A DNA stretch of 64,000 nt from Albula goreensis. Its lineage: Eukaryota > Chordata > Actinopteri > Albuliformes > Albulidae. Below, piece by piece: positions 1 to 13,744 of this stretch. The DNA lies in NCBI GenBank assembly GCA_022829145.1, contig CM040745.1:19166906-19230905 (forward strand), in the 5' to 3' direction. The first letter of the stretch is position 1, and every line of letters begins with the position of its first letter. Made by a program: the position numbers and the translations under genes. The notes under the pieces were generated by a model. The model was not told the DNA's origin, did no database searches, and saw nothing but the letters and a program-made list of their open reading frames with translations.

Positions 1-132
1 CCCCCTACGTGCAGTCCAGGATGTAGACAAATTAATTCTGAGTGACCTATGTGGGTGAGGACTTTTGGAATAAAGATCTCCCCTGTCTGTTCTTTTTCAT
101 TAGCCTGTCCCCTAAAGCTGGACCCATATAAA

Positions 133-134
<2 letters not shown>

Positions 135-222
<88 letters not shown>
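135..222. repeat. (CT)n microsatellite
   Basis: Nearly pure CT dinucleotide tract of about 44 units with one CTCTTT interruption near 204. The Ser-Leu and Arg-Glu reading frames across it are repeat artefacts. Confidence 0.97.
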
Positions 223-1095
223 GTGAGAGTGAAAGTGCATATACTTTAGCGCACATTTTTATATATGTTGTTTTTGCAGTATAAGCACTGAACACAGCAC
301 AGAAACAATGAGCATCCAAGGAGAGTGCCAAATACAGACATCTGCACCCTCAATGCCGTACAGTAACTACAACTGTGAGATACAAATCAACACAAGTATT
401 TCCGGCCTGTTTGTTTTTCTAGAAGTGGAAGACATACACAAATATGCATGATAAGATGTTTAATTAAAACAGGGGGGTCATGTGACAAAATTCCCCAAGC
501 TACCAAAACACTAATTATGAGTGTTCATATAGCATCATGTGTTCCTTTTACATCATATACACTTGGAATCTATATGTGACATGAGGAAGGTGAAATACTC
601 ACTAACTAGAACGGATGTGAGATCATGTTTGCATATTGTCATGTGATGTAACACTGTTGCCTGTCACATTCTGCAGGACAAAGGGCAAGAGTGCTGTGTG
701 CAGATCATGCACCCAGATGTGCATATACACATTAGTAGATTATCAGAACTAATCTATGGAGTGATGTATGGATGGGTAATGTAAATAATGAAAGTGAGAG
801 CCTATGTAGGTCATTTTCTAGTACACCGAGAACCTGTGTTCTTTTTTCTCCCACTTCATTCACATGTCATTTACACAAATGGTGGCACTCACATAAATAT
901 AATCTACTTAATAATGCACTACTGATGCTTTTAAGTGGAGTGGGGGGTAGGGTTGGGGTGTGCTAGGACAAAATTATTTTTACACTGGGAACTTTCCACC
1001 TTCTCCTCCACTGAGAAGGGCTACAAAGTGCTCTAAGAGTCAATTATTGTAAAAGACTCAAATAGTGTTTGATCCCTGCTTCAGCCAGATAGATA
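223..1095. other. Gene-free single-copy stretch
   Basis: Plain AT-rich sequence with stops in all frames. I see no transposon, RNA gene or strong regulatory signature here. Confidence 0.6.
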
Positions 1096-1098
1096 ACG

Positions 1099-1320
1099 TT
1101 GCGCAGAGAGCTCGGCAAACTCTTTGTACCCCGGAACGCTCTCATGAAAGCCACCTTGGAGGGAGCCGTATCTTTGCACATTAGCTTGGCAAAGGATGTG
1201 CCCGAAAGCAGAGTAAATGAGATCCCTGACTATGTTTCATTTTCCTATACCCTGGGCAAATTAGATCCCAATTATCTTTGATTTCCCAAAGCCTTTGACT
1301 GAACAAGATTCCAGGTAATT
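1099..1320. promoter_or_regulatory. Candidate conserved non-coding element
   Basis: A 220-bp island of balanced composition inside AT-rich sequence. It contains GCACATTAGC, GGCAAAGGATGTG and TTATCTTTGATTTCC, resembling homeodomain and TCF-type sites, and has no low-complexity runs. A 60-codon open frame runs through it but matches nothing I know. The call is compositional only, because conservation cannot be judged from one sequence. Confidence 0.25.
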
Positions 1321-1695
1321 CTAGAGGCTGTTCTGTCCAAAAGCTAGATAGAGGAGGGGGAAAAAATACAATAACAAACTTGTAATTTCTGTCATTATCA
1401 TATTGTTGCCCCGGCTCCGCATCTAATGTTAATAATTTATGCCGATAAGCAATAGCCTGAAAACCCAACAGATAAAAATTCAATATTCATAGTTGTGTGA
1501 ATGAAACTCTGAGGGAATGGAAAAAAAAATCCTGCATTGTAGTTTCATGTCCACTATATGTTTGCAGACAATGAGAGAATATGTAGGAGCAGTGTGCCTC
1601 ACTGTCTGAGGGGTGGTACCTGTCAGCAGTGGGCTACACATCTAAGAGTATGGCTTCTGCTAACAATAAAGTATTGCTATATTCCTGAGACAGTC

Positions 1696-1732
1696 CTAAG
1701 ACTGAGACAGACAGTCAAAGTCTCAGTCTTAG
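1696..1732. repeat. Perfect 13-bp inverted repeat (hairpin)
   Basis: CTAAGACTGAGAC at 1696-1708 is followed by an 11-nt loop and its exact reverse complement GTCTCAGTCTTAG at 1720-1732. The stem is too short for an animal miRNA precursor and too short-armed for a typical MITE. Confidence 0.9.
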
Positions 1733-1889
1733 TATTTGTCCAGTTTAACTACATTAATTTATTAGAATTACATTTGGGGCAGTCCTATCTGTATAGAAAA
1801 GACTATACCGACTGGGGGAAAGTGGGTGGGGAGAAGCCAAACAAAGCCAAACAACTCAGTTTTCTCAAGTAGTTATAATCTGTTGATTC

Positions 1890-2240
1890 AACAGGGAAGT
1901 TTCCTGGCCTGGCCCTGGGACTTTCTCATCACGGCCTGCTGTGGAACACAGGAAATAATGACCTGTAGGTGCTCAGCTGTTGAAAGGAAGTTTGTGGGGC
2001 CTGATTTTTATTATACTCCAAAGCCCCCACGTCCCGCTGGCCCTGGTCTCCCACGCTGTATTCTAATGCCCCGTTACATCATCGGAAACGTGTGTGCACG
2101 TTTTTTTAAAAATTTTTTTATCAGTTCTCTTGTGGCCAGCAGAGCAGCGAGCAGAACGTGAAGAGGCAGAAGAAAGGCCAGGGCTTGTTAGAAGGAAGAG
2201 TTTCGGGGCCCAAAGAAACTAATCAACTTATTTGTGTCAC
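1890..2240. promoter_or_regulatory. GC-richer block, candidate CNE
   Basis: Mixed-composition block, GC-richer than its surroundings, with scattered CpG (CCCACGTCCCGC, CATCGGAAACGTG). It has no splice-flanked open frame that I trust. It may be regulatory or simply an unmasked old repeat. Confidence 0.2.
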
Positions 2241-2244
2241 GTAG

Positions 2245-5200
2245 AATTACATCCACTTTTTTGAAGATGTTCCATCTCCCGCTTTGAACCTTTCCCTGCG
2301 AGAGTGATAAAATATTTAAACAAGTTCTTACCTGCTGTTTTAATCACTGTGCAGGCAAATGCAGTTACTTCCAATCATCCCTACATTCATTCTGATTTGT
2401 TCATTTTGTTGAGTCACACATGTATACTGTACATTAGTGACTGACGAAAACACCGGATATCATGCCCTTGAAAATTAGAATGAACAAACTTTCTTTGAGT
2501 ATAATTACATGTGTACAGGGCTGAGGGATGTGTGGATTCAGAGGGAATATACTATGCTCTGTGATGTATTAGACTGCTTATTGGCCTGGTTTTACCTTCT
2601 ACTTTTTTCCTGTTACCTTACTGTCATATTTAACCTGCCTTATCCTTCTCCAGCACAATGATGAAGTTGATTTTTCAGTTCCTCTGCTTTTCAAGAGTGC
2701 ACATATTTATTTTGTCTGGAAGACTTACAAGAGCATATGCATTTTACAGTTTATCAAACTTTGATATTCTGTTTGATTTCTTTGGACATGTTAAAATATG
2801 AAGAAAGAAGTGGGGTTTTTCTGCCTTTGTACATCATAGATATACATGAGAAAAGTGAGGATAAACAGATAGGCTACATGTAAGGGTAGCAGTGGGGAAC
2901 TGAGATTGACATGTTTATTTATTTCAGGCTTTCTCATGCTTCCTCTTTGCTCCTGGTTTATGGTCATAAATAGTGCATGAGCTTATTAGAAGGTCTGTGC
3001 TACATTTCCTATGGCTTGATACCTAGAGTTATCAGACAATTTGCCAGTTCAAACGTGGCACATTATTAGCATCCCTCATCCAGCCACTCTCTCCTCTTTA
3101 CCTTGAAGCAATTTATCTCGGTTTCAAACACAGTCTCAGCAAAATTAACAGTTGACATTCTCATAATATCACTGTGGTATCTGTTAGCTGAGAAGATTTT
3201 TTCCTAATTCTTTGTATATGTAATAATGTACAATAATTTTCTTTATTCATGAATTGCAATGTAAAAATGCACAATTTGCACAATGCACAATCTTCAATAA
3301 TGGTAGTGAACCTGCAAGCATTTATATTAGTGTCTACCAATCTACCATCTACCAATAGAGAATGATAAACAATTGACAATATCAGAAATGAAAGTAACAT
3401 ATGCTGTATTGGAACCTCAAATAGCAAAAAGCAAGTCAAATAGCAAAGAAAAGTGCTCCCCTATGACAAAATGACATTAAAATCAATACAGGAATGACAA
3501 CAAATAATGGTAATGATAAAAGGGGACTTCTGGTAGAGAAATAACATCTACCCCACTATAGGTGCATATAATGTAAAAAAAAGGAAACATGTAGGTTATC
3601 AATTTGTGCTGCTTTTTGTACTGTAAAATTGAACAGAGGAAAACTATGGCTACAGATGACCAGCTTACATTTTTACAACAGATGGGCATAATTGTGTGTC
3701 AGCCAAGCGAGTGAACAAGCATCAATTTTTAACTTCTTGGGTGGATGATGTTGTTGTACACAGTATCTGTTAACAGGAGCCTTGATGCATGAATATTTCA
3801 ATGCAGCTTTGGCATTCCTGCAGCTCACCATGCCTGCATCAAAGAGAACAAGTGTATTCAAGGGGTTTTCCATTTAGTTTTTGTCCTTCCTCATGCTTCA
3901 TCCACTAATTGTTTGAGCTATGTTAAAGTTTTGAAAGAGTTACTTTTAAATTAAATTACTAATATAATTTTTCCACTGCTTGCACAATAGGGAAAGAAAA
4001 ATGAAGTTATGAAGACTTGCAGCCTGAAAGATAAAGATAGCAATATGTTCAGTAGGGTAACAATGGAAAAGCAGCATGGTCTCACTCAGGAAGAAAGCAT
4101 GCCCACGCCAAATCAGATTTGTGGCCTGAAATGTGGCAGACATGCATTTTTGCTCATGATAGGAAGCTAACACCAACAGCACACCTGAGTAACATGACCA
4201 CACATTTTAAGCAAATGACCAAAAATGGTGCTGGGAATCTATCAAACAATAATGTTGTGTTCAGCTATGTCATTTATTCTGAAAGAACCACTTCATCACA
4301 CCAAATGCAAAATTAAACTTTATGGACATTATATTTTCCTTTGCTAATTACTGTGATTGAATAGCCACTGGTCATTGTAATGTTGGCTACTCCTTGTCAA
4401 GGCATCCATCCATTCTCACTGTGCTGTGGTAATGTGTCTGCCACTAATAAGATGATAAAGCTGAATTCTGGAAGCCTTTTCAGGGAAAGACATGGAAATC
4501 AAGAATGGGATATTCTTTTATTATACATTTATTTGGTTTGTGCATCAATATATATTGTACATAAGAAAATAGTAACACATTGTACAATGACCAGTTATAC
4601 AAATAAATAATAAAAATGAGCTCTCTTAATACAGAGTAGAAGTATGAGCTCAAGCGTGGAATCTGTGAACCTTGGACAGTTGACCCAACTTCATCTTTGG
4701 AAAAAATAAGATTTGGTACGTGTCCATGCTTTCTGTTCTTGGAAGCATTTAGATTTGATTATTCACACCGAGGTAGGTATTATAAAAGGCAACTCAATTG
4801 ATTCCCCAGTTGAAACATGATTTATTCCTTAATATGTGCCTTAACAGTTCTAAGCAAGACACTTTCTTTCGCAGGCCTTAAAAAGCTTGGACAAGCCCCT
4901 CAGCCATCGCACCAAATATTTTGGAAGTTTATACCATATACGATGCCCCCCCAACATATTTGACAGGTTCAGCAGTTATATACAGTAACGTTGCCCTGTA
5001 ATTATTTATTAAATGTAATGGAGAATAACTCCATTGAGGTTTTAATAGCATGATGTTATTTGTCAAAGTATGACTTAAGTTTGCTCTGTTGGAGTGTGCA
5101 TTAATTCTATTTCACCCTTCAAAAGAAAAGAGCTTCAAGCACTTGTCTGTTTTGGATGGTTTAATTTCTCTACTGAACCACATTTATCATTAAAATAAAT

Positions 5201-5885
5201 GGTAATACAAATTAGGCACAATGAGGAGGGGATTCTTCATTACAAAGATTTTTGAAAAGGAAACGGCTATGTTTGATGAGAAATGGCAAAGAGAAAATTG
5301 TGACACCTTTTCCATTCATAATAAAACAGTTTAAACTATAATAATTAGCCCATGTTACTTTCATATCTTCAAAAATGACTGGCCAGTCAGGTAAATAAAG
5401 GGAAAAGAAACATGTATTTTCATAGAAACATTAACAATGTATACACATGTATATTTTCATCTTGAAGATTTTTTTTTCCTCAGCAAAACATTTGTTTATA
5501 ACGCAGTATGAAAATGTGAATGTGTTATGACAAAGGAATCAGACAGTTATGACTATAACTTAAAAGTCAACAAAATCTTCCTTGAGGACCAAAGCACAAT
5601 TTTTCTCTTTAACATCTTAATAGCGATAAGGAATAAAATCAAATGAGTCTTCACCTTTGGACCGAAATAATTACTGGACAGAGGGATGTAAATATTAAAA
5701 TTTATAGAAAATACTACCATTGATTGCATGCAATCTGCAAGAAACAATGTGGTTTGATATGACAATTTAACAGAAAATCTCCATAGTCATGTGAAAAAAA
5801 AATATTTTGGTGACATTTGTCTTGTAATTTTGAACTGAAAATGTGGCATAACCAGTGTTACAGAAATGGAACTGTGTGCATGTGG
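2245..5885. other. Gene-free AT-rich stretch
   Basis: About 3.6 kb of AT-rich single-copy sequence. Short open frames of 65-92 codons occur on both strands but have no recognisable motif, codon bias or splice context. I see no repeat family. Confidence 0.6.
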
Positions 5886-5889
5886 AAGT

Positions 5890-6250
5890 GAAGGAGAGTT
5901 ACAGGAAAAAGGTTCCCCTATGCCTAGCACCTTTTCCCGTTATTGTCCCTAGTGGAGGGTGGGATAGGTGATGGTGCCTTTCAGCCTGTCCTTGTCAGAC
6001 TGGAACAGAAACCACTGGGAGGGCTTTCTGCTCTCTGGAGAGGGGCAATGGGGACTCGTTTGGGGTTCACCTCTTTCTGACACTCTCGCGGGTTGAGAAA
6101 GCCCCCTCCCCACCCCTAGAACCTTGACAGGGTGCAGAGAGCTGACAGCTCTGATCCAGAAAGGCAATTTGATACCACACTCTCCCGGGACTCCCTGGTG
6201 TGATGCTGAAGTCGCCAGGTTAAAGCCTAATTTATCGATGTGGTCAAACA
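5890..6250. promoter_or_regulatory. GC-rich island, candidate CNE
   Basis: About 350 bp clearly GC-richer than its neighbours, with several CpGs (CTCTCGCGGG, TCTCCCGGGA, GAAGTCGCC, TTTATCGATG). A 100-codon minus-strand frame spans it but shows no family motif. It could be a regulatory element or the remnant of an exon; neither is proven. Confidence 0.22.
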
Positions 6251-6254
6251 CTGT

Positions 6255-7100
6255 AACATCATGGTAAGTTCTTGCTTAGCACCCAGTAAAAATAGAGAGA
6301 AAAATGGCTGACAGATCAGAAACATGGTTTGTAATAAGTATTGAAAAATCATTAAATCACATGCCAATGTCTTCCTTGATTTACAGAGACATATATATGT
6401 GGTATTACCTATAAACATATGTAATATGAATCATTCTGCAGTTTTCACTAATGATCTGAACCACTACTACCATCAATCCCCATCCCCACAAAAAAGCGGG
6501 TTGCAGAGATTTGTATTTTTTTCCTGATTTTACTGTACTTCTCATTTTACAAAGTTCCCAGTACACTGATGTCTACCAGCAGCTCCTCTTTAATTATGAT
6601 GGGTCCAGTGATCTTTAATATTTTCTCAACCTGTATTTTATTGTTTTAATATTCCTGACATTGCAGGTACTGCAGTCACACACTTCAGTTTCTTATGGCC
6701 TCAGATGTATTTTTAATGTGTGGAAAAATCAAATGATTCTTATAAAAAGAGGAACCACAGAAGAAAGCAGTCTCCAGAAATCCCAAAACCTGTTATTAAC
6801 GGGAAACTCAAACAGCTATTTCATTTATAAGGAAATTGGGAAAGTTTTTAGCCTTGTAGGAGTTCATGCCTCACATGTTTGCTGCCATCATAAACAAACA
6901 CTATATCAAGCAAAGGCATATTTCTTTCCCATGTACTGAATGTATGGAATCCAATTATATACTGTATGAAGATACTGGGACATTTTATAGCTTTTGTGTG
7001 TTACTACCGTACTTAGATACTGCTCTTAGTCATGATCAAATGCAATAGATGGAATGCACATCAAAGAATAGAACTGAGGGGCTAGGAGATAACGTCACAG
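6255..7100. other. Gene-free stretch
   Basis: AT-rich, no recognisable feature. Overlapping short frames at 6661-7048 lack any domain. Confidence 0.6.
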
Positions 7101-7103
7101 TTA

Positions 7104-7104
7104 A

Positions 7105-7161
<57 letters not shown>

Positions 7162-7196
7162 TCATAATCATAATCATAATCATAATAATAATAACA
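7104..7196. repeat. (AAT)n / (AATCAT)n compound microsatellite
   Basis: About 18 AAT units up to roughly 7158, then four to five AATCAT hexamers, then a few more AAT units. The hexamer probably arose from the trinucleotide by point mutation and re-expansion. Confidence 0.97.
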
Positions 7197-7280
7197 ATAC
7201 ACAGGAGGATATTTATAAATGACAGCATCTGAGAATGTTGGATGACACGTATCATGCTCAAATACCAAAGCATGAAAGTG

Positions 7281-7790
7281 AGGAATCAGATACGTTGTGT
7301 GGGAAGGTTCATGAGAGGGATGTCTGGGATGTGGCTCCGTCAGCCTTGGAATAGCCTTTGTTCAAACACCTTTAATAATTAAACACCTTGGCTGGCCCCT
7401 GGGGATCGTAAGATTGAAGATTTTCACAGGAAACTTAACTTCTGCTCTCTGACATGAACTGCAGCACATGAGCAATCGAGCCACAGCCCCTGTTTCCTCC
7501 TAAATGCTTTTTCCAAATGTGAGCCTACAATTCCTGTATGTGTTTTAGACAAGGCTCAGAACATTACCACAATCCCCTTGGGTTGGAATAATGAATAATT
7601 TTGTGATAAAAACAGAGAACCTGCAGATTTACTCATAAAGTGTACCTGGGAGAGAACAGCTGTCCTGCAAAGATCGACTTGTCTCTTTTCTCTCGCTCTC
7701 TCGCTTTCTCGGCCCCTCGCCCTTAAACGCCTTTCGCCACTCTTGCGAGAAGCAGCTCTTTTTTCTCTTCTCCTGACTTACCTAAAACAA
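7281..7790. promoter_or_regulatory. Candidate conserved non-coding element
   Basis: A 500-bp block of mixed composition with a CTTTGTTC SOX/TCF-type core at about 7356 immediately followed by TTTAATAATTAAAC, then GGATCGTAAG and GAGCAATCGAGCC. No coding frame is evident. The dense co-occurrence of ATTA cores, a SOX/TCF core and retained CpG is typical of vertebrate developmental enhancers, but this is inference from composition. Confidence 0.3.
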
Positions 7791-8103
7791 TCTTGGCAAA
7801 AGAGACGGGCTCATAATCCCTAGCACAGGAGAGATGGTGGGTGGACTTCTATTTCTTCTCCTTTCCATAAACTCGCATTGAAATTGACTCTTGTCTCTTG
7901 AGGCATTTGTTCTGCGGAATGTTGGATATCATACCCAACTCAAAAAGACCATTTAAAAGATATTTTCTCTTTTCCTTCCAAAAATTCTTGAAGCTTTGTC
8001 GTTTATCCAAGACAAAATAAGTAAATGTATCAAGTGGATTTGTTTCATCTGGTTTGTTTTGCTGTGAGGTAAAACCTATCAATTTAGGGTTATTTATTTA
8101 AGC

Positions 8104-8119
8104 AAAAAAAAAAAAAAAA
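8104..8119. repeat. Poly-A run
   Basis: Sixteen consecutive A. No retroposed body was recognised upstream, so it is not called as a retro-insertion. Confidence 0.9.
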
Positions 8120-8539
8120 CATTTTTGCAGGAAAAATTATATATATTTCAATATGAGAGGATTTGCATCAAAGACCTATTCATATCCAAACAATGTATTT
8201 GAATCAAGTCTTCAGACTTACAAGTCCACACAAATGCATGAAACAGAAATAAAGCATGCTTACTGAGTAGAATGTAGCATGAAAATTGTCATAGCACATA
8301 TCCACAGAGGATCAACACAGCTAGCTGGGTTTGCAATAATACTTCTAGCAGTCTATCACCAAAAATTTATGTTAACCAATGTTGGTGAAGAAACACATCT
8401 TGTCCTCTTTGAACAGTGAATGTGTCAGCACGCAAGAATGTGAGTGTGTGCATGTGTGCATTTGCTTGCTGAATACCATATATGCTGAATATGAGCCCCT
8501 AAACACCTGACAGACCCCTAGTTCCAGCCGCCATCATTA

Positions 8540-8597
8540 AAATAAATGAATGAATGAATAAATAAATAAATAATAATAATAATAATAATAATAAATA
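8540..8597. repeat. (AATG)n-(AAAT)n-(AAT)n compound microsatellite
   Basis: Short AATG units give way to AAAT and then AAT units, a compound A/T-rich tract. Confidence 0.93.
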
Positions 8598-8694
8598 ACA
8601 AAATGAACAGGTTCATTTGTTCTGAAATACAAAATTAATTAAATTGCGTTTGAATTGTGGAGGAAATATGTCACATTTATCTGTGAGTCAAAGT

Positions 8695-8935
8695 TAAGGA
8701 TAGGATGTCGATTATAACGCGGGTCAGTCTTTAGCTTTTGGTTTATGAACGCTTCACAGGTCTCGGTCTGTGTCAAGCTCTTTCACTCATTATCCACCGC
8801 ACACCAAGGCAGGGGGTGCCATGAGGGATGGCCATGGTAGTGATACAGTCTTTATGTTAATCTGGGTCACAGGCTTAATTGTATTTTCGGGCACTTTTGT
8901 TTAAAGGCTCTTTCCTTGGAATCAAGGAGTGAAAA
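8695..8935. promoter_or_regulatory. Candidate conserved non-coding element
   Basis: Mixed-composition block with retained CpG (GATTATAACGCGGG, GGTCTCGGTC, TTTTCGGGC) and sites such as GCTTAATTG. No coding frame. Compositional call only. Confidence 0.22.
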
Positions 8936-8939
8936 AATT

Positions 8940-11565
8940 GCAACATTAACCCTTTTGTGAGAGAATAAAATCAGAATAGGAAACATGATGGGAAGGATGG
9001 ACGATAGAGGACAGTGGGGCTGGCAGATTCCAGATTTGTTCTGCTGTTCTGTACTGTGGACCCAGTAAGTATATTACAGTGTTGCATGACTGAGTAAAAA
9101 TCCAAAGGCACTTCGTCTTGTGTGTGAGGTGGGCCAGTTGCAGACAGCAGAGGCCTGATTGGGAGTAACCGGCAGGTCATGTTAATGTCATCCCTGCTGT
9201 CACTGCTTATCAAGTTTACAGTCATCTTCCTGGAAGCACAACCCCATACCTACCCCCCACCCCCTCACCATCCCACCCCTCCCCCACCATCACCAAACAC
9301 TGGCATGTCTGCCAATGGCTGGGTACTGGAGGTGGACTGGTGAAAGATCACAGTGCTAATTGCAGATCTTCTGACAGTGAAGACTGTTCACACTAAAACT
9401 GATGTCTTGTTTTATTAGTAAAGAATCAATGTCATTAGTTTGATCATTTCTGTACATTTGATGTTCTGTATTATTGAACAGGACTGAAAAGAATATGGAG
9501 ACAAAACTACATAAAACTAGTGTTAGCTAGTTAGTTACCTCATGTAAAACCTATAGCAGTTGTCTAGTACTGTTGTTAAAACAGATAAAGCTAATAAAGA
9601 GAATTATGGAACTACATTAATGGAGTTACTCTATCATTACAGTAACATAACACTAGCTAATATGACATATAGCACAGGGACCTTGTGCTGGCGGACAGTA
9701 GTCAACATATGGTCAGATCTCTAGGCCCTGTACAAAGCTGTAGAGAGATTAAACATGGCTTGAATAAATGAATAATAGGTCTAACATCATATCCTAATTT
9801 GGAAACTCACATGTTATTTGTCATCAAAAGTATGCATCAAAAGTCACCAGCACATTCATAGAGTAGAACCCCGTTCAAGTTCACATGAATGGTGATGCAT
9901 GACCAGATGATGCAACTGCTCTCAGTCTTGCAAATAGTGAGAGGGATAGCCTGACAGATAGCAACAACCACTTACAAAATCCAATTTACATAGACTGCTT
10001 GGATGTTAGTATTATATGTTCATTGGTACATTACTACTGCAAGTCAGTGCAACTGTGTAAACAGCTGATCTGACCAGAAAATGCTGTCATGCATGCTGCT
10101 TCTTCCATGCAAGTTCCATGGATTGTCTCCTTTTTTGGTTTGTTGTAGAGTATTTGGAACACCATGAAAGTAACCTCAATGTGTTCTCTCTCTCTGAGCA
10201 ACATTCATTTGTGAGTTGAATATAAACCTTTCTGCTTATGTTAGTTCTAACACTCTTTCCTGTTTTCCTCTCCAAAACCTCCCTTCCACTGTATCTTTAA
10301 ATCACTGCTGTCTAGAGGAATCACAGGATTACCCTGGGAAGCTATCCGACGGGAGCTGGGAGCTTAAGTAGTTTTCATGTTAGGGTGGGGGGTGAGGGGT
10401 GTGGGTGTGACTCAGAACTGCCATTTTTCTGGAACCTTTCCAAGTCTCAAAATTATTTAAGGATATTTCCACTGCAGAAACATAAATGAAGTTGTGTGTT
10501 ATGAGTACTTTTGCATGTAAAGCCATGGTTGCCTGTCCACATATTTACAATGAGTGCAATAACAATGAATGGTCACAAGCAAATACACACAATTCAATGT
10601 TTCTGAAAGAATTAGCTCTCCACATGATCTGTTTTGTGACAAGGATTTTATATTCCTCAGTGTTTTTGTATGTTGGAACATGTAAGCAATTCAATGAGTG
10701 GATGTTATTTTCAGCATGCTTTTGCATAAATTATCAAACAATTATTATCAAGGTTATGGTTTCTTCTAGGAAAGAAATGACAATCTGTAAGATTTACACC
10801 ACATGTCCGCATTTGTTTCCATGTAGGAATCTCTGAATTTTGACTGCTTGGGCAGATTATTTACTTATTGCTATTTTTGTTGAAAAAAAAAAAACACTTA
10901 AAGGAAGAAATTAGATGCCACCTGTAACCACACTCTATATACATGTTCTTACTCTACAGGGATATCTGAAGTAATCACTTAAGACAAGATAACTCATCTG
11001 TTACAGATATACACCCATGTGGTTCCAAAGTTACAACCTGTCAGACAGTGAATGAAGTAAATCACTTTTAATCTTATGCACATCCAGAGGATTGAGTATA
11101 GAATTGAGGAGAAAACAAAAAGAACTGATAAGCACACAAATGACCTTTATGGAAAGCTTCTACCCTATCCACTACAACTTCTTAACATATTTACTGCTTT
11201 TAAGATAAACACAGATTACCTGAGTGCAATCCTGCAAATCGTCAAACAAGAGTAAAATGATTTTATGACCAACCATCAATAATGATAATCTTTGGCTGAA
11301 TGCAGTGCATACCATTTCATAATTTACATAGTTCACATAGCTTAAGTGTTGTTTGGTGAAGAGGGTGGAGCACTGAGGTTTAGGAATGAAAAGTTCAATA
11401 TTCAAAGTTAGAGACTTTGGTCTTTTATGGAGAAAATTGGTCTTTTATTTAAATACTTGTTTTAAGCAGTGTGGAAATTGTTTTGGGATATGTTCAAAAT
11501 ACCTTAATTGATGTTGTCAGGTTGCAAATACAAGAATAAACCACAAAAGAAGGACTGTCTTTTTG
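8940..11565. other. Gene-free AT-rich stretch
   Basis: A pyrimidine/purine-skewed patch (about 9240-9300, C-rich) and a 13-bp near-tandem duplication (9822-9847) are the only textures. Frames of up to 116 codons near 10.5 kb occur in overlapping sense and antisense sets and carry no motif. Confidence 0.6.
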
Positions 11566-11566
11566 T

Positions 11567-11580
11567 AATAAATAAATAAA

Positions 11581-11641
<61 letters not shown>
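11567..11641. repeat. (AAAT)n microsatellite
   Basis: About 18 tetranucleotide units with one AAAAATA interruption near 11584. Confidence 0.97.
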
Positions 11642-12090
11642 CATTTGAAAAGCAGCACTGTTTTGCACCAGTAATTATGAGGCATTTGTATAATACTGGA
11701 TGTTCATTAAACGAATGAAAAATGCCATCTTTGAAGAAAAGGCAAGATAAAACCCCTGGCCCTGCTTTGTTGAACATGAGAGATGAATAATAAATATTGG
11801 TAAAAGAGTAATACAAACATCTTGTGAAATTGGATAATTATAGCTCATCGTATGCAAATCATTTGAAGTTTACAGAATAATTTACATTCCAGTGTGGTAT
11901 ACATTTTTTGGTACATTTTAAATTACATGTTGTCCATAGCAGTCTCTGTGCTATAATTTTGTGTGTCTCTGTTCCACAAGCTCTGTATAATTTGAAACTG
12001 AAGGTAGGCTCTGCCAACCCGTATATCTTTTTTGACTCTTTCTTAAACCCTGAGAGTTATTTCAACGGAAAATGATTGAAGTTTTGCCTG

Positions 12091-13325
<1,235 letters not shown>

Positions 13326-13329
13326 ATTC

Positions 13330-13560
13330 TTTCGAGGACGGCCAAGAGCAATAAGCTCTGGGAGTGGAATCAAATACATGTTACTTTTCCAAACCACAGC
13401 TTCCCCTGGGAGAGCGGATTCTCAAGTGGGGCCTTGAAGAGCTGTACTATGCTGAGGAACTAGCCACACCCATGTGCATGGACCCCGAGGCTTGCAGGGG
13501 CCGAAGCCTTCCCCTTCGGTTGCTACAAACCCCTCGGTTTATTTACCCGGCTTCGTTTAT
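13330..13560. promoter_or_regulatory. GC-rich block with nested inverted repeats
   Basis: A GC-rich island. CCGAGG (13485-13490) pairs with CCTCGG (13532-13537), and within that interval CCGAAG (13501-13506) pairs with CTTCGG (13514-13519) around a 7-nt loop, giving a nested stem. A 70-codon plus-strand frame crosses the block, but I see no homology. It may be a CNE, a structured transcript segment or an old repeat. Confidence 0.2.
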
Positions 13561-13670
13561 TTATCTTTGCTTTTAACAGTTGTGAAACAGCCCTTGACAT
13601 TTTGGATCTTGACTTTCGACAAGCAGGGGAAATACCACTGATATATGACATACACCACAGCAGCAGAGGT

Positions 13671-13675
<5 letters not shown>

Positions 13676-13740
<65 letters not shown>
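13676..13740. repeat. (TA)14-(AC)18 compound microsatellite
   Basis: A TA tract at 13676-13703 abuts an AC tract at 13705-13740 with a single G between them. Confidence 0.97.

Positions 13741-13741
<1 letters not shown>

Positions 13742-13744
<3 letters not shown>

Noticed and set aside
47-331. Long open frames of Ser-Leu, Arg-Glu, Cys-Val, His-Thr or Tyr-Ile repeats here and at 12057-12299, 23215-23499, 45352-45797, 54162-54362 and 61724-62237
   Set aside because: They are translations of dinucleotide microsatellites, open only because the repeat has no stop codon.
5949-6251. 100-codon minus-strand frame over a GC-rich island
   Set aside because: No homology or splice context; GC richness alone lengthens open frames.
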